The notes: generated by a model not told the origin, from the sequence alone. A stretch of DNA of 64,000 nucleotides from Bradyrhizobium sp. AUGA SZCCT0158 (GCF_018130065.1 NZ_JAFCME010000025.1:27611-91610); one strand, 5' to 3'; positions 8,000 to 16,879 are shown, counted from the stretch's first letter. Translations and numbers: made by a program.

Positions 8000-9836
8000 T
8001 TTTCTTCACCTGATGGGCTTGGTCTTGTAATCCTGATCGCAGCGCCGGCTTCAGCGTCGCTACATTGCTCGAAGGTGCTTGGCTCGAAGGGCTCGAAGGC
8101 GAACTCAATTCCACCGCCGACGGCATGAAGGCAAGCGGCAAGACCACGGTTACCGTGGTTCCCTCATCGACCTTGCTCTGAACATTCACCTCGCCATGGT
8201 GCAATCCGACCAGGCCCTTCACGATCGACAGCCCGAGGCCGGTGCCTTCGTGCTTGCGCTGATAGGTCTTGCCGGCCTGGAAGAACGGATCGCCGATCCG
8301 CTTGAGATCGTCGGGTGCGATGCCGACCCCGGTATCGGTCACGCGAAGCATCAGGCGCGAGCCCTCGACCGCAGCCGAGACGGTGACATGGCCGCCGCGC
8401 TCGGTGAATTTGACGGCGTTGGCGACCAGGTTCAGCACGATCTGTTTGAAGGCGCGTGGGTCTCCCGTCATCATGGGCAGATCTTCCGGCGCACGGGTGA
8501 CGAGATCGACGCCGTTGTCGCGCGCTTTCAGGGCCAGCAGGTTGCAGCAATGCAGCAATGCGGCACGCGGCGCAAATGGCTCCGGCGAAATCTCGAAATT
8601 GCCGGACTCCATCTTCGACATGTCGAGAATGCCGTTGACGACCGACAGCAGATGCTGCCCGGAATCGTTGATCAGTTGCGCGTATTCCTTGCGCCGCGCC
8701 GCGTCGATCATCAGCAGATCTTCCTGAACGATCATCTCGGAGAACCCGATGATGGCGTTGAGCGGCGTGCGCAGTTCATGGCTCATGGTGGCGAGGAAAC
8801 GCGTCTTGGATGCATCCGCCCGTTCGGCGGCGGTACGCGCCAACTCCAGCGCCTGCTCCTGCACCTTGCGGTCGGTGACGTCGCGCATCACGGCGACGAC
8901 TTCGGCCTCGGGCGAGGCATGCTCGAGCGGCCGGCAGCGCATCTCGACCCAGATGAAATCGGAGTTGCTCTGGCCGCGGACGACATCGCGCCGCAGCCGG
9001 AACTCGACGCTGCGCGCCTCGCCGCCACGCGCGGCGTCCGACAATGCGGTCAGATAGGCCGGACGATCGGCCACATGGACGCGGTCGAACAGGCCGTGAC
9101 CTGCAAGCCGCGTGACTGAAGTGCCCAGCATGGTTTCCGCGGCGGGCGAGATGAACTGCACCGCGCCGTTGCGGCTGTGGCGTGAAATCACGTCGCTCAT
9201 GTTAAGCGCCAGCAGGCGGTAGCGGTCTTCCTCGACACTGAGCAGTGCGACGCTGGTACGCGCCAGCGATTCCGAGCCAAAGGCGAGACCGACGGCATAG
9301 AGCGTCGCCGCCGCGATTCCAACCGCCATCAGCAGGCTACGCAACGCCGCGTTCGGCTCCAGCACCGGCAACAGGTCGAAATGCCCGAGGGCGATCAAGA
9401 GCGCGGCGCAGGACAACGCCAGCGCCGAAGCAAACGCGACGACGCGGCGCGAGGCCGAGAGCGCGGCCTCAAGCGGCACCACGACCAGCCCGACCGCGGC
9501 AAAGGACTCAATGCCTCCGGTGTTCGCGGCGACCATCATGACGAGACCGGCCAGCGCCAGCGACGACAGAATATGTGCGCCGTCGTAACGACCGGTGCGC
9601 GACAAGAACCATGACAGCAGGATGGGTGCGATCAGCCAGGCAAAAGCCGCAACCTCGATAGCCGTGGGCGCACCGCGCATCGCCAGGTAGACCGGGAATG
9701 CCGCAAAGGCGGCGAGGCTGCCGAGCAGCCGCGGCGCCATGAAGGCACGATGGCGCGCGCGCGTCAGCGCATCATATCGTGCGGACGGATGCAGCAGCGC
9801 ATCGAGACAATCGCGGATGATACTCAAAACACTCAC
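7992..9836 (-). CDS. PAS-domain membrane sensor histidine kinase
   Basis: The 614-residue kinase has about six N-terminal membrane segments (roughly 35-185), a PAS domain (205-320), a HisKA domain with phospho-acceptor His353 in SHELRTPLN, and an HATPase_c domain with N box (NLVANAVKF), G1 (DTGVGI) and G2 (GTGLGLSI). There is no receiver domain, and no response-regulator gene is adjacent. This architecture resembles DivJ/PdhS-type cell-cycle kinases of alphaproteobacteria, and overlap with a peptidoglycan-binding gene would suit a polarity role, but the DivJ link is an inference. The start is GTG at 9836. The Ser/Pro-rich C-terminal tail (last 45 residues) is not part of the kinase core. Confidence 0.9.
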   Translation of the reverse strand: MSVLSIIRDCLDALLHPSARYDALTRARHRAFMAPRLLGSLAAFAAFPVYLAMRGAPTAIEVAAFAWLIAPILLSWFLSRTGRYDGAHILSSLALAGLVMMVAANTGGIESFAAVGLVVVPLEAALSASRRVVAFASALALSCAALLIALGHFDLLPVLEPNAALRSLLMAVGIAAATLYAVGLAFGSESLARTSVALLSVEEDRYRLLALNMSDVISRHSRNGAVQFISPAAETMLGTSVTRLAGHGLFDRVHVADRPAYLTALSDAARGGEARSVEFRLRRDVVRGQSNSDFIWVEMRCRPLEHASPEAEVVAVMRDVTDRKVQEQALELARTAAERADASKTRFLATMSHELRTPLNAIIGFSEMIVQEDLLMIDAARRKEYAQLINDSGQHLLSVVNGILDMSKMESGNFEISPEPFAPRAALLHCCNLLALKARDNGVDLVTRAPEDLPMMTGDPRAFKQIVLNLVANAVKFTERGGHVTVSAAVEGSRLMLRVTDTGVGIAPDDLKRIGDPFFQAGKTYQRKHEGTGLGLSIVKGLVGLHHGEVNVQSKVDEGTTVTVVLPLAFMPSAVELSSPSSPSSQAPSSNVATLKPALRSGLQDQAHQVKKSA

Positions 9837-10263
9837 GGCTTTTGCGCTTCGGCTTGTTCGTCTGTTGGCTTGCAGACGCGCCGGAACGCCCCCTTATCTT
9901 TGGCCCACCGTGTCAGAGCGAACTTAAGCGAACGCTAAGGCACGGTGGCCGGGTGGCAAACACCGTGCATTCGCGGAGCTTTAACCCGTTACGGAACGCT
10001 CATTCGACGCGGATGGTGAACGACAGGTTTCCGGCGCGATCAATCTATGGTTTCGAAATGGTGGACGGCCCCGGCACGCCCACTTTTTTTGTTCGCGAAT
10101 ATCAATCGAAAATTTACGTCGAATCAAATCATTGGAATTTTCAGCGAATTTTCGGCGAATTTACTTCAATGCAAACACTTGCGATTTATCGACGGCTGAT
10201 AGTCAGGAGCAAACCTGCGGACATAACCGCAACAAGACCAAAAGAAACGACCGGGGTCGCGAG
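9837..10263. other. 427-bp divergent intergenic region, partly AT-rich
   Basis: This separates the sensor-kinase gene (minus) from the DUF5330 gene (plus), so it should hold both promoters. The part at about 10080-10200 is clearly richer in A+T than the flanks and carries two adjacent copies of the 11-mer AATTTTCRGCG (10136-10146 and 10147-10157) followed by AATTTAC. Such a tract would suit an AT-preferring regulator like MucR. I see no convincing gene. Confidence 0.5.
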
Positions 10264-10695
10264 ATGTTCTTTCTGCTTCGCATGGTGTTCTGGCTCGGAC
10301 TGGTGCTCGTGCTGCTGCCCAGAGAAAAGACGCCTGAATCGGACAAGCTGCCGCAGATCGGCGCCTCCGAAGCCGTGTCGGCTGCGACCGCGGCCGTCTC
10401 CGACATGGGGCAGTTCTGCAAGCGCCAGCCCACGGCCTGTGAAGTCGGCGGCCAGGCCGCGACCGTGATCGGCCAGCGCGCTCAGGACGGCGCGCGCAAG
10501 CTGTATCAGATCATCACCGACAAGCCCGACAAGCCCGACAAGTCCGATAAACCCGACAAGAAAGCCCCCGATCACACCGGCTCGATCGACGGCGCGGGCG
10601 ACGACGAAGCCACGCCGGCGGCCACCGCGCGGGGCGACACGCTCACGCAAGACGATCTCGTAACCGAGTGGCGCGGCACGACGTCTATGCATTGA
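10264..10695 (+). CDS. DUF5330 domain protein, single membrane segment
   Basis: The start is the ATG at 10264, giving MFFLLRMVFWLGLVLVLLP, the typical first residues of DUF5330 proteins; an in-frame extension to 10132 is less likely. The 143-residue product has one N-terminal membrane helix or uncleaved signal, a conserved segment with two cysteines (QFCKRQPTAC, residues about 51-60) and a repetitive DKP linker at about 86-100. The C-terminus (TLTQDDLVTEWRG) is also conserved. Function is unknown. The neighbour is sufE. Confidence 0.85.
   Translation: MFFLLRMVFWLGLVLVLLPREKTPESDKLPQIGASEAVSAATAAVSDMGQFCKRQPTACEVGGQAATVIGQRAQDGARKLYQIITDKPDKPDKSDKPDKKAPDHTGSIDGAGDDEATPAATARGDTLTQDDLVTEWRGTTSMH
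10519..10560 (+). repeat. 9-bp tandem repeat encoding a DKP linker
   Basis: About 4.7 copies of the 9-mer GACAAGCCC lie in frame inside the DUF5330 gene and encode the DKP-rich linker. The unit length is a multiple of three, so copy-number changes alter only linker length. Confidence 0.7.
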
Positions 10696-10799
10696 AGGAT
10701 TAAATGGCGGAAAAATAGGCCCGGAACCGGTTCCATTTTCGTCGCTTTCGCTCCACCCGCATCCTATATAGACGGTGGGAGCATGGAACACGGGCCACG

Positions 10800-11228
10800 A
10801 TGACGATCGACGAGATCAGGGAAAATTTTGAGCTGCTGGACGAGTGGGACGACCGCTACCGGTACGTCATCGAACTCGGCCGCACACTGGCGCCGATGCC
10901 GGACGCCGAGCATTCAGCGGCCAACAAGGTCAACGGCTGCGCCAGCCAGGTCTGGCTCTCGAAGCAGCTCGACCGCAGCGGCAACAGCGAACCGCGCCTG
11001 AATTACCTCGGCGACAGCGACGCCCACATCGTGCGCGGCCTGATCGCTATCCTGCTGACGCTCTATTCCGGGCACACGCCGCAACAGATCCTGTCGACGG
11101 ATGCGATTGCCCTGTTCGACGAACTCGGATTTCGCGAGCATCTGACGCCGCAGCGCTCCAACGGTCTGCGCTCGATGGTCGAGCGCATCCGCTCCGATGC
11201 GCGCGAGGCGCTTGCCACGGCTTCCTGA
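10800..11228 (+). CDS. sufE: SufE-family cysteine desulfurase sulfur acceptor
   Basis: This 142-residue protein has the full SufE/CsdE fold. It starts TIDEIRENFELLDEWDDRYRY; acceptor Cys47 lies in the conserved KVNGCASQVW loop, and SDAHIVRGLIAILL marks the later conserved helix. SufE takes persulfide sulfur from the desulfurase SufS and passes it to the SufBCD scaffold for Fe-S assembly in the cytoplasm. No other suf gene is nearby, which is usual for the stand-alone alphaproteobacterial copy. The start is the ATG at 10800. The downstream gap carries a palindromic repeat shared with position 39088. Confidence 0.92.
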   Translation: MTIDEIRENFELLDEWDDRYRYVIELGRTLAPMPDAEHSAANKVNGCASQVWLSKQLDRSGNSEPRLNYLGDSDAHIVRGLIAILLTLYSGHTPQQILSTDAIALFDELGFREHLTPQRSNGLRSMVERIRSDAREALATAS

Positions 11229-11274
11229 CGCGTTTTCTTAACGCGACCCGGTATCCACTTCGCTCGAAAACGCT
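11227..11274. repeat. Palindromic intergenic repeat, copy 1
   Basis: The element runs GACGCGTTTTCTTAACGCGA, CCGGTATCCACT, then TCGCTCGAAAACGCT; the outer parts GCGTTTTC and GAAAACGC are inverted repeats. A second, longer copy is at 39088-39159. It lies between convergent sufE and mucR, overlaps the sufE stop region, and may act as a hairpin terminator. Confidence 0.75.
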
Positions 11275-11277
11275 TTG

Positions 11278-11691
11278 CTATTTCCGCTTCCGCGCCTGCT
11301 GGCCGAGGCCCATTTTCTTGGCGAGCTGCGAACGGGCCACCGCATAATTCGGCGCGACCATCGGATAGTCGGGCGGAAGGCCCCATTTGTCGCGATATTG
11401 CTCCGGCGTCATGTTGTATTGCGTGCGCAGATGGCGCTTCAGCGACTTGAAGCGTTTGCCGTCCTCGAGACAGATCAGATACTCCGGGGTCATCGATTTC
11501 TTGACGGACACGGCCGGCTTTGCCGGTTCGAGCGGCGTCTCGATCCGGCCGGTCGATACCCGCAGCAGGGCGGCGTGAACCTGGCTGATCAGGCTCGGGA
11601 TTTCAGAAGCCTGCGTCGGATTGTTGCTGAGATAGGCCGATACGATATTGGCGGTCAGTTCGACGGGCGTCTTGCCGGCGGAATCGGTCAT
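11278..11691 (-). CDS. mucR: MucR/Ros-family zinc-finger transcriptional regulator
   Basis: The 137-residue protein has the MucR length and the C-terminal zinc-finger DNA-binding domain: Cys74 and Asp77 (ICLEDGKRF), His87 in LKRHLRTQ, then MTPEQYRDKWGL and a basic tail. As in some rhizobial homologues, the second cysteine is replaced by Asp. MucR proteins bind AT-rich DNA and repress or silence genes for exopolysaccharide, motility and symbiosis or virulence; they also act on the CtrA cell-cycle circuit. The N-terminal half (LTANIVSAYLSNNP) is the oligomerisation segment. The ATG at 11691 is the natural start. The gene stands alone. Confidence 0.92.
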   Translation of the reverse strand: MTDSAGKTPVELTANIVSAYLSNNPTQASEIPSLISQVHAALLRVSTGRIETPLEPAKPAVSVKKSMTPEYLICLEDGKRFKSLKRHLRTQYNMTPEQYRDKWGLPPDYPMVAPNYAVARSQLAKKMGLGQQARKRK

Positions 11692-11889
11692 GGCTCAACC
11701 TTCCTGGGAATCGCAATCGCGATCCTGGGATCGCGAACGCGCGAGCGCGTAGGGTGCTGAAAGTATCCGGCCGCGCCTATACGCAAAGGGAATTTATTAC
11801 GACTTGCGAATATGACCGAATTACCCGGAATCTGACAAGAACAACGGCGTTTTATTTTCACGCCGGCTTGCCGGCCAAGTATTGGCGCT

Positions 11890-12777
11890 TCAGGGCCGCT
11901 GATCGAGGTGCGTGCGCAGCTCGTCGATGGAAGCAAAGCGCATCATGCCCTCGGGCATCTGGGCCTCGATTGATCCGTCCGAATAGAGCGAATAGGCCAT
12001 GCCGTCGACGACGCCCGATTTCAGCACCGTTACGGCCGGCTGTTGGTCATTGCGCGGCGGGACGCCGTTTGGTTCGTCAAATGCGGGGGGTGTCCGGCCC
12101 GCGCGACGCGGCGGGGTCTCACCAGGCCGCGATCGCTCCGGTTTCGGCCAGGCATCATCGAACGATGGCGGTTGCGCTTCGGCGGGAACTGGCGGCGGCG
12201 GCGCGGCTGGCGGATTGGGGCGAAGGTCCGGCGACAACAGATCCGGCGGCAGCGGCTCGCTGGTCCTTGCCTGCGCGCGCTCGCGCTCCTTTCGCGACGT
12301 CGACGAAAACAACAGATTGCGCTTTGGCTTCGGCGCAGCCTCGGCGGGCTCGGATTCCGGCGGCAGATCGCCACGCGGGCGCTCGCGCGTGGCGACCTCA
12401 CCCTGCCATGGCGGCGGAGACGGCGAGGCGGCAGCAGGTGCGGCGGGCTCGCTGCCGGCACTCTCGGCGGTCTCCAGCTTGAACGGAAGGCCGTCGCCTG
12501 AACCAGCCTCCGGTGACATACCCGGTGGAAGCACCGGCCGTACCGTGGCCTCGCCGCGCGGCTGGGATACGCTCGCACCGAGCTGCCGCCCGATGTTCCT
12601 CAGTTCCCGCACCGCCACCCAGAGCCCGAGCATGATCGCGCCCGTGCAAAACCCGGTCACGCCGGAGAGGATCAGCGTGTTGCCGGTGCTGAATTCGTTG
12701 ATCGTGATCCCGTAGCCAATCGCCAGCAGGCCCGCCAAAACAAGGCCGGTACCCGCGACCAACATGCCAACCATCAT
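11890..12777 (-). CDS. Hypothetical membrane protein with two N-terminal helices and Pro-rich linker
   Basis: The 295-residue protein has two membrane segments (about 2-24 and 33-56), a long Pro/Ala/Ser/Arg-rich disordered linker (about 70-245) and a compact conserved C-terminal module (TVLKSGVVDGMAYSLYSDGSI ... RFASIDELRTHL). The tail looks like a small folded domain exposed on one side of the membrane. I know of similar proteins near mucR in Bradyrhizobium, sometimes labelled DUF308-like, but no function. It starts with two ATG codons (12777/12774). Its base composition matches its neighbours. Confidence 0.75.
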   Translation of the reverse strand: MMVGMLVAGTGLVLAGLLAIGYGITINEFSTGNTLILSGVTGFCTGAIMLGLWVAVRELRNIGRQLGASVSQPRGEATVRPVLPPGMSPEAGSGDGLPFKLETAESAGSEPAAPAAASPSPPPWQGEVATRERPRGDLPPESEPAEAAPKPKRNLLFSSTSRKERERAQARTSEPLPPDLLSPDLRPNPPAAPPPPVPAEAQPPSFDDAWPKPERSRPGETPPRRAGRTPPAFDEPNGVPPRNDQQPAVTVLKSGVVDGMAYSLYSDGSIEAQMPEGMMRFASIDELRTHLDQRP

Positions 12778-13144
12778 CGAACTAACCCCCCGGCTGCGCC
12801 CGAAATGCTCGCAAACCGCCTATGCCACGATACCGTCATAATGTGCGCACCGCCAACCAGCAATTCTGCACAGAGTTCCTCAAAAAACGGTTCCTCAAAA
12901 ATCCCGGCGGCGGAAACCTTCCCTCTGCAAAATTCAGGCGCCGATCGCGGCATTCAGCTGCCATTCAGACGCCTCCCGTAAATCTACTGCCTACTAATTA
13001 CCGCCAATTTGTTGCATTGCATCAGGGAATTAGACCACAATTCCCGATTACTTGAAAATGGAACTGCGCTATATGGATGCCGGGGAAAAGAGGCTCAAAA
13101 GCGCAAACGCTGGGCCAAAGGGGACACCGGGTTAGCCAATAGCC
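12778..13144. other. 367-bp divergent intergenic region
   Basis: This lies between a minus-strand membrane-protein gene and the plus-strand glycosyltransferase. It contains a direct repeat of GTTCCTCAAAAA (12875-12886 and 12890-12901) and three copies of ATTCAG within about 40 bp (12940-12970). The middle is AT-richer than its surroundings. I could not assign a promoter or a gene. Confidence 0.45.
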
Positions 13145-14794
13145 ATGTCAGCCATCACGACATCTGCCGTCGATACGCCCGAGCGGCGCTCGATGGAGCG
13201 GACTTGGGACGACCTAGCCATGGTCGTGCTGGCCGCTGTCACCCTGGTCGCAGGTTTGACCTTCCGTGATTACGGACTGGGCTGGGACGATTACACCCAC
13301 GCCGAATATGCCGAGCTGTTGCTGCGCATGTACGGTTCCGGTTTCAAGGATATCGGCGCGCTGTCGTTCGCCAATCTCTACATGTATGGCGGCGGCTTCG
13401 ACATGGCGGCGGCACTGCTGCACAAGATCATCCCGCTCGAACTGTTCGAAACACGCCGCCTGCTCGGCGCCGTCGTCGGTGTCATCGGACTTGCCGTGAC
13501 GTGGCGGCTGGCGCGGCGGGTCGGCGGTCCGCTGGCCGGGCTCGCGACGCTGTTGCTGCTGGCGCTGTGCCCGACTTTCTATGGCCACATGTTCATGAAC
13601 CCGAAGGACGCACCATTCGCGGTCTCGATGGTGATCCTGATCCTGGGTCTGGTCCGCCTCGCCGAGGAATATCCGCAGCCTTCGCCGCGAACCATCCTGA
13701 TCGTCGGCCTGGGTGCCGGCCTTGCGATCGGTTGCCGGATCCTCGGCGGCCTGGCGTTGGTCTATGCCGTCGTCGGTTTCATTCCCTTGTTGATCGAGGA
13801 ATATCGCACGCAGGGGCTGCGCGAAGCCGTGCATCGCTTTGGTCATGTGGTCTACGTGCTGCTGCCGGGCCTCGTGTTCGGCTACCTGCTGATGGGCCTG
13901 GTGTGGCCGTGGGCAATCATGGAGCCGGACCATCCTTTCAAGGCTCTGACCTATTTCTCGCATTTCTTCGAAAAGCCCTGGAAGGAAATGTTCGACGGCG
14001 CCCTGGTATCGGTGCCGGACATGCCGTGGTCGTATCTGCCGACGCTGTTCGCGCTGCAGCTCCCCGAAGTACTGCTGGCGCTGTTGTTCGCCGGCATCAT
14101 CGGCACCTTCATGTCTCTGTCGCGCACCGACGTGCCGGCCCGCCGCAAGACCATTATGCTGATCCTCACGATGGCGGCGACGCTGCCGCTGGTGATCGCG
14201 ATGGTGAAGCGGCCCGCGCTCTACAACGGCATCCGGCATTTCGTGTTCGTGATCCCGCCAATGGCGGTGCTGGCCGGCGTCGCCTTCGGCCGGGGCATGA
14301 CCTGGCTGAAGGAAAACCGCCGCAGCTGGCAACCCGCAGCCCTTGCGGCGTTCGCATTCGGGCTGTTGCTGCCGCTCAGCGAAATGATCCGCCTGCATCC
14401 TTACGAATACACCCACTTCAACCACATCGCCGGCACTGTCCGCTCCGCCGACAATTTCTTCATGCTGGATTATTGGGGCCTGGCGCTGAAGCAGGCTTCC
14501 GACGGCCTGCGCGAGGAACTGGTCGAGCGGCAGGAAGTCGCGCCGAGCGGGCGCAAGTGGAAGGTTGCGGTGTGCGGCCCGCAACGTCCGGCGCAGGTCG
14601 CGCTCGGTCCGGATTTCACCATCGGCTGGGACAGCAACGCCGCCGACTTCGCGATGACGCTGGGCGAATTCTATTGCAAGGGTCTCACCGCACCGGTGAT
14701 GGTGGAAATCAAGCGCGACGACGTCGTGTTCGCGCGCGTCTACGACATCCGCGGCCGCGCCATTTCCTCCCTGCTGGCCATTCCGGCGCCGTAG
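13145..14794 (+). CDS. GT39/PMT-like polytopic glycosyltransferase
   Basis: The 549-residue protein has about ten membrane segments. The first periplasmic loop carries GLGWDDYTHAEYAELLL, with paired acidic residues as in GT-C enzymes of family 39. GT-C enzymes move sugars from polyprenyl-phosphate donors to lipid or protein acceptors on the periplasmic side. The C-terminal 100 residues form a soluble domain (KWKVAVCGPQRPAQVALG). The acceptor is unknown. The chosen ATG at 13145 has a weak ribosome site; an ATG at 13193 is an alternative. Two further GT-C proteins lie at 19.8-22.7 kb. Confidence 0.85.
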   Translation: MSAITTSAVDTPERRSMERTWDDLAMVVLAAVTLVAGLTFRDYGLGWDDYTHAEYAELLLRMYGSGFKDIGALSFANLYMYGGGFDMAAALLHKIIPLELFETRRLLGAVVGVIGLAVTWRLARRVGGPLAGLATLLLLALCPTFYGHMFMNPKDAPFAVSMVILILGLVRLAEEYPQPSPRTILIVGLGAGLAIGCRILGGLALVYAVVGFIPLLIEEYRTQGLREAVHRFGHVVYVLLPGLVFGYLLMGLVWPWAIMEPDHPFKALTYFSHFFEKPWKEMFDGALVSVPDMPWSYLPTLFALQLPEVLLALLFAGIIGTFMSLSRTDVPARRKTIMLILTMAATLPLVIAMVKRPALYNGIRHFVFVIPPMAVLAGVAFGRGMTWLKENRRSWQPAALAAFAFGLLLPLSEMIRLHPYEYTHFNHIAGTVRSADNFFMLDYWGLALKQASDGLREELVERQEVAPSGRKWKVAVCGPQRPAQVALGPDFTIGWDSNAADFAMTLGEFYCKGLTAPVMVEIKRDDVVFARVYDIRGRAISSLLAIPAP

Positions 14795-14905
14795 CCCTTA
14801 TCAAGCGCACAAAGGCATAACAGCCAGCCCTGGCCGCGCCTTGCTGTGGTGCGGGCGCAGGGCTAGCTTGCGCAACAAATCAGCAACACACGGGAGAAAC
14901 CGGTC

Positions 14906-15685
14906 ATGTCGCCAGCCGAAGCTCGCCCCAAGGAAGTACCGTCCGGGATGACCGATGCCGAGTGGAACCAGCGCGTCGATCTCGCCGCCGCCTATCGCCT
15001 GGTCGCACTGTATGGCTGGGACGATCTCGTCGACACCCACATTTCCGCGCGGGTACCCGGTCCGGAGCATCACTTCCTGATCAATCCTTACGGCCTGATG
15101 TTCGACGAGATCACAGCTTCCAGCCTTGTGAAGGTCGACCTCAACGGCCACCAGCTCACCCAGAGCGACTACAGCATCAACCCGGCCGGCTTCACCATCC
15201 ATTCGGCGATCCATGAGGTGCGCGAGGACGCCGGCTGCGTGCTGCATCTGCACACGCCCGACGGCACGGCGGTGGCGAGCTGCATGGAAGGGCTGCTGCC
15301 GATGAACCAGACCGCGCAACTGGTCACCCATGACCTCGCCTATCACGACTACGAAGGCATTGCGCTGGACCATGACGAGCGCCCGCGGCTGCAAAAGGAG
15401 CTCGGCAACAAGAACCACATGCTGCTGCGCAATCACGGCACGCTCACCGTCGGCCGCTCGGTCGCCTCCGCGTTCGAGCGCATGTACCATCTGGAGCGGG
15501 CCTGCACGATGCAGGTGCGCACCCGCATGCTCGGGCCGACCGCCTACCCGGTCGAAGCGGCCGTGGTCGACAAGAACGCCGCATTGTTCAGCAATCCCGA
15601 CCGTGCGGAAATGCGCTCGACCAACCTGGTGTGGCCGCCGCTGCTGCGCAAGCTCGATCGCATCGACCCGAGCTACCGGACCTGA
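14906..15685 (+). CDS. Class II aldolase/adducin-family protein
   Basis: This 259-residue protein has the zinc-binding HLH of the family (VLHLHTPDGTAVA, about 113-125), a third-His region LRNHGTLTVG (about 174-183), and the N-terminal GWDDLVDTHISARVPG segment. Members cleave sugar phosphates or related hydroxy-acid phosphates, such as fuculose- or ribulose-phosphates, or act as decarboxylases. The substrate cannot be read here, and the adducin-like branch often acts on other compounds. GGGAGAAACC lies before the ATG. It is followed after 39 bp by an epimerase-like dehydrogenase, so the two probably work in one pathway. Confidence 0.88.
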   Translation: MSPAEARPKEVPSGMTDAEWNQRVDLAAAYRLVALYGWDDLVDTHISARVPGPEHHFLINPYGLMFDEITASSLVKVDLNGHQLTQSDYSINPAGFTIHSAIHEVREDAGCVLHLHTPDGTAVASCMEGLLPMNQTAQLVTHDLAYHDYEGIALDHDERPRLQKELGNKNHMLLRNHGTLTVGRSVASAFERMYHLERACTMQVRTRMLGPTAYPVEAAVVDKNAALFSNPDRAEMRSTNLVWPPLLRKLDRIDPSYRT

Positions 15686-15724
15686 CGCCCGCACGCGGGT
15701 GAACAGTGCGAAAGGCCTGGCGAA

Positions 15725-16708
15725 GTGACTATTCTGGTGACCGGCAGTTCCGGACATCTCGGCGAGGCACTGGTCCGTACCCTGCAGGCTGAGCGGCGTG
15801 AAGTCCTCGGCATCGACGTTCTTCCCGGCGCGTTCACGCAGCTCGTGGGCTCGATCACGGACCGCGGCGTTGTGCGACAATGCATGAAGGGCGTCACGGC
15901 CGTGCTGCACGCAGCGACGCTGCACAAGCCGCATGTGGCGACCCACAGCCGTCAGGACTTTGTCGACGTCAACATCACAGGCACGCTCAATCTGCTTGAG
16001 GAAGCCACGGCTGCGGGCGTCACGGCGTTCGTCTATACCAGCACCACGAGCGTGTTCGGTGACGCGCTGGTGCCGCCACCGGGCGAGCCCGCGGCCTGGG
16101 TGACGGAAGACGTCATCCCGGTGCCGAAAAACATCTACGGCGTCACCAAGGCGGCCGCCGAGGACCTGTGCCAGCTGTTTGCCCGCAACCATTCACTTGG
16201 CGCCATCGTCCTGCGCACCTCGCGTTTCTTTCCCGAGGAAGACGACAACCGCTCCGTCCGCGAGGGCTATGCCGACGCCAACCTCAAGGCCAACGAATTT
16301 CTCCATCGCCGCGTCGATCTCGAGGACGTGGTCAGCGCGCATCTGCTGGCCCTCAGCCACGCGCCATCAGCAGGTTTCGCGAAATACATCATCAGCGCCA
16401 CGACGCCGTTCTCGCGCAATGATACCGCGGACTTGCGCAGCGATTTGCCGCTTGTGCTGCGCCGTTACGTGCCCGGCTTTGAGGCGGCATATGCACGGCG
16501 CGGCTGGACGATGGCGTCCGGCATCGACCGGGTTTACGTCAACGCCAAAGCGCGCGCTGAACTCGGCTGGCAACCGCGCCATGATTTCCACACCCTGCTG
16601 GCGCGGCTGCAAACCGGTGACGACATCCGCAGCCCGCTCGCGCGGCAGGTCGGCAGCAAGGGCTATCACGACCGCGTCTTCCACGACGGGCCCTATCCGC
16701 TGGAGTGA
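15725..16708 (+). CDS. NAD-dependent epimerase/dehydratase (extended SDR)
   Basis: The 327-residue protein has an N-terminal NAD-binding TGSSGHLGEALV motif (residues 5-16), an acidic residue after strand 2 (GIDVLPG), the SDR Ser/Thr region VYTSTTSVFG, and the catalytic YGVTKAAAED (Tyr and Lys). Extended SDRs of this kind act on nucleotide sugars or related hydroxy compounds. The start is a GTG 39 bp after the aldolase gene, suggesting an operon. It ends about 90 bp before a strong intrinsic terminator. The exact substrate is not evident; the aldolase next door suggests sugar or sugar-acid catabolism. Confidence 0.88.
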   Translation: MTILVTGSSGHLGEALVRTLQAERREVLGIDVLPGAFTQLVGSITDRGVVRQCMKGVTAVLHAATLHKPHVATHSRQDFVDVNITGTLNLLEEATAAGVTAFVYTSTTSVFGDALVPPPGEPAAWVTEDVIPVPKNIYGVTKAAAEDLCQLFARNHSLGAIVLRTSRFFPEEDDNRSVREGYADANLKANEFLHRRVDLEDVVSAHLLALSHAPSAGFAKYIISATTPFSRNDTADLRSDLPLVLRRYVPGFEAAYARRGWTMASGIDRVYVNAKARAELGWQPRHDFHTLLARLQTGDDIRSPLARQVGSKGYHDRVFHDGPYPLE

Positions 16709-16742
16709 GGGGTCACGCCGACATTCGCCCGGGTTATCGGAA

Positions 16743-16771
16743 TTGAAAATCTTGGGAATTGCGTGTAAGGT
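16743..16771 (+). promoter_or_regulatory. Possible promoter in front of the terminator (candidate small RNA)
   Basis: TTGAAA (16743-16748), a 17-bp spacer and TAAGGT (16766-16771) resemble weak sigma-70 boxes. If active, the transcript would run about 55-60 nt from near 16778 to the intrinsic terminator at 16802-16833. This is only a pattern match in a gap between convergent genes. Confidence 0.3.
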
Positions 16772-16801
16772 GTTTTCCAACGACCTCTGCACTATCGAAT
16801 C

Positions 16802-16833
16802 AAAACGCCGCCCAATTCCGGGCGGCGTTTTTG
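16802..16833 (+). terminator. Strong intrinsic terminator
   Basis: AAAACGCCGCCC (16802-16813) pairs perfectly with GGGCGGCGTTTT (16820-16831) across a 6-base loop, followed by further T residues. It ends the aldolase-epimerase operon. The A-run on its left side means it can also terminate the convergent minus-strand aldehyde dehydrogenase transcript. Confidence 0.92.
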
Positions 16834-16879
16834 TTTTGGCGAGCCCGTCACACAATCGTGGCCGTAGACCGCGCCTCGT

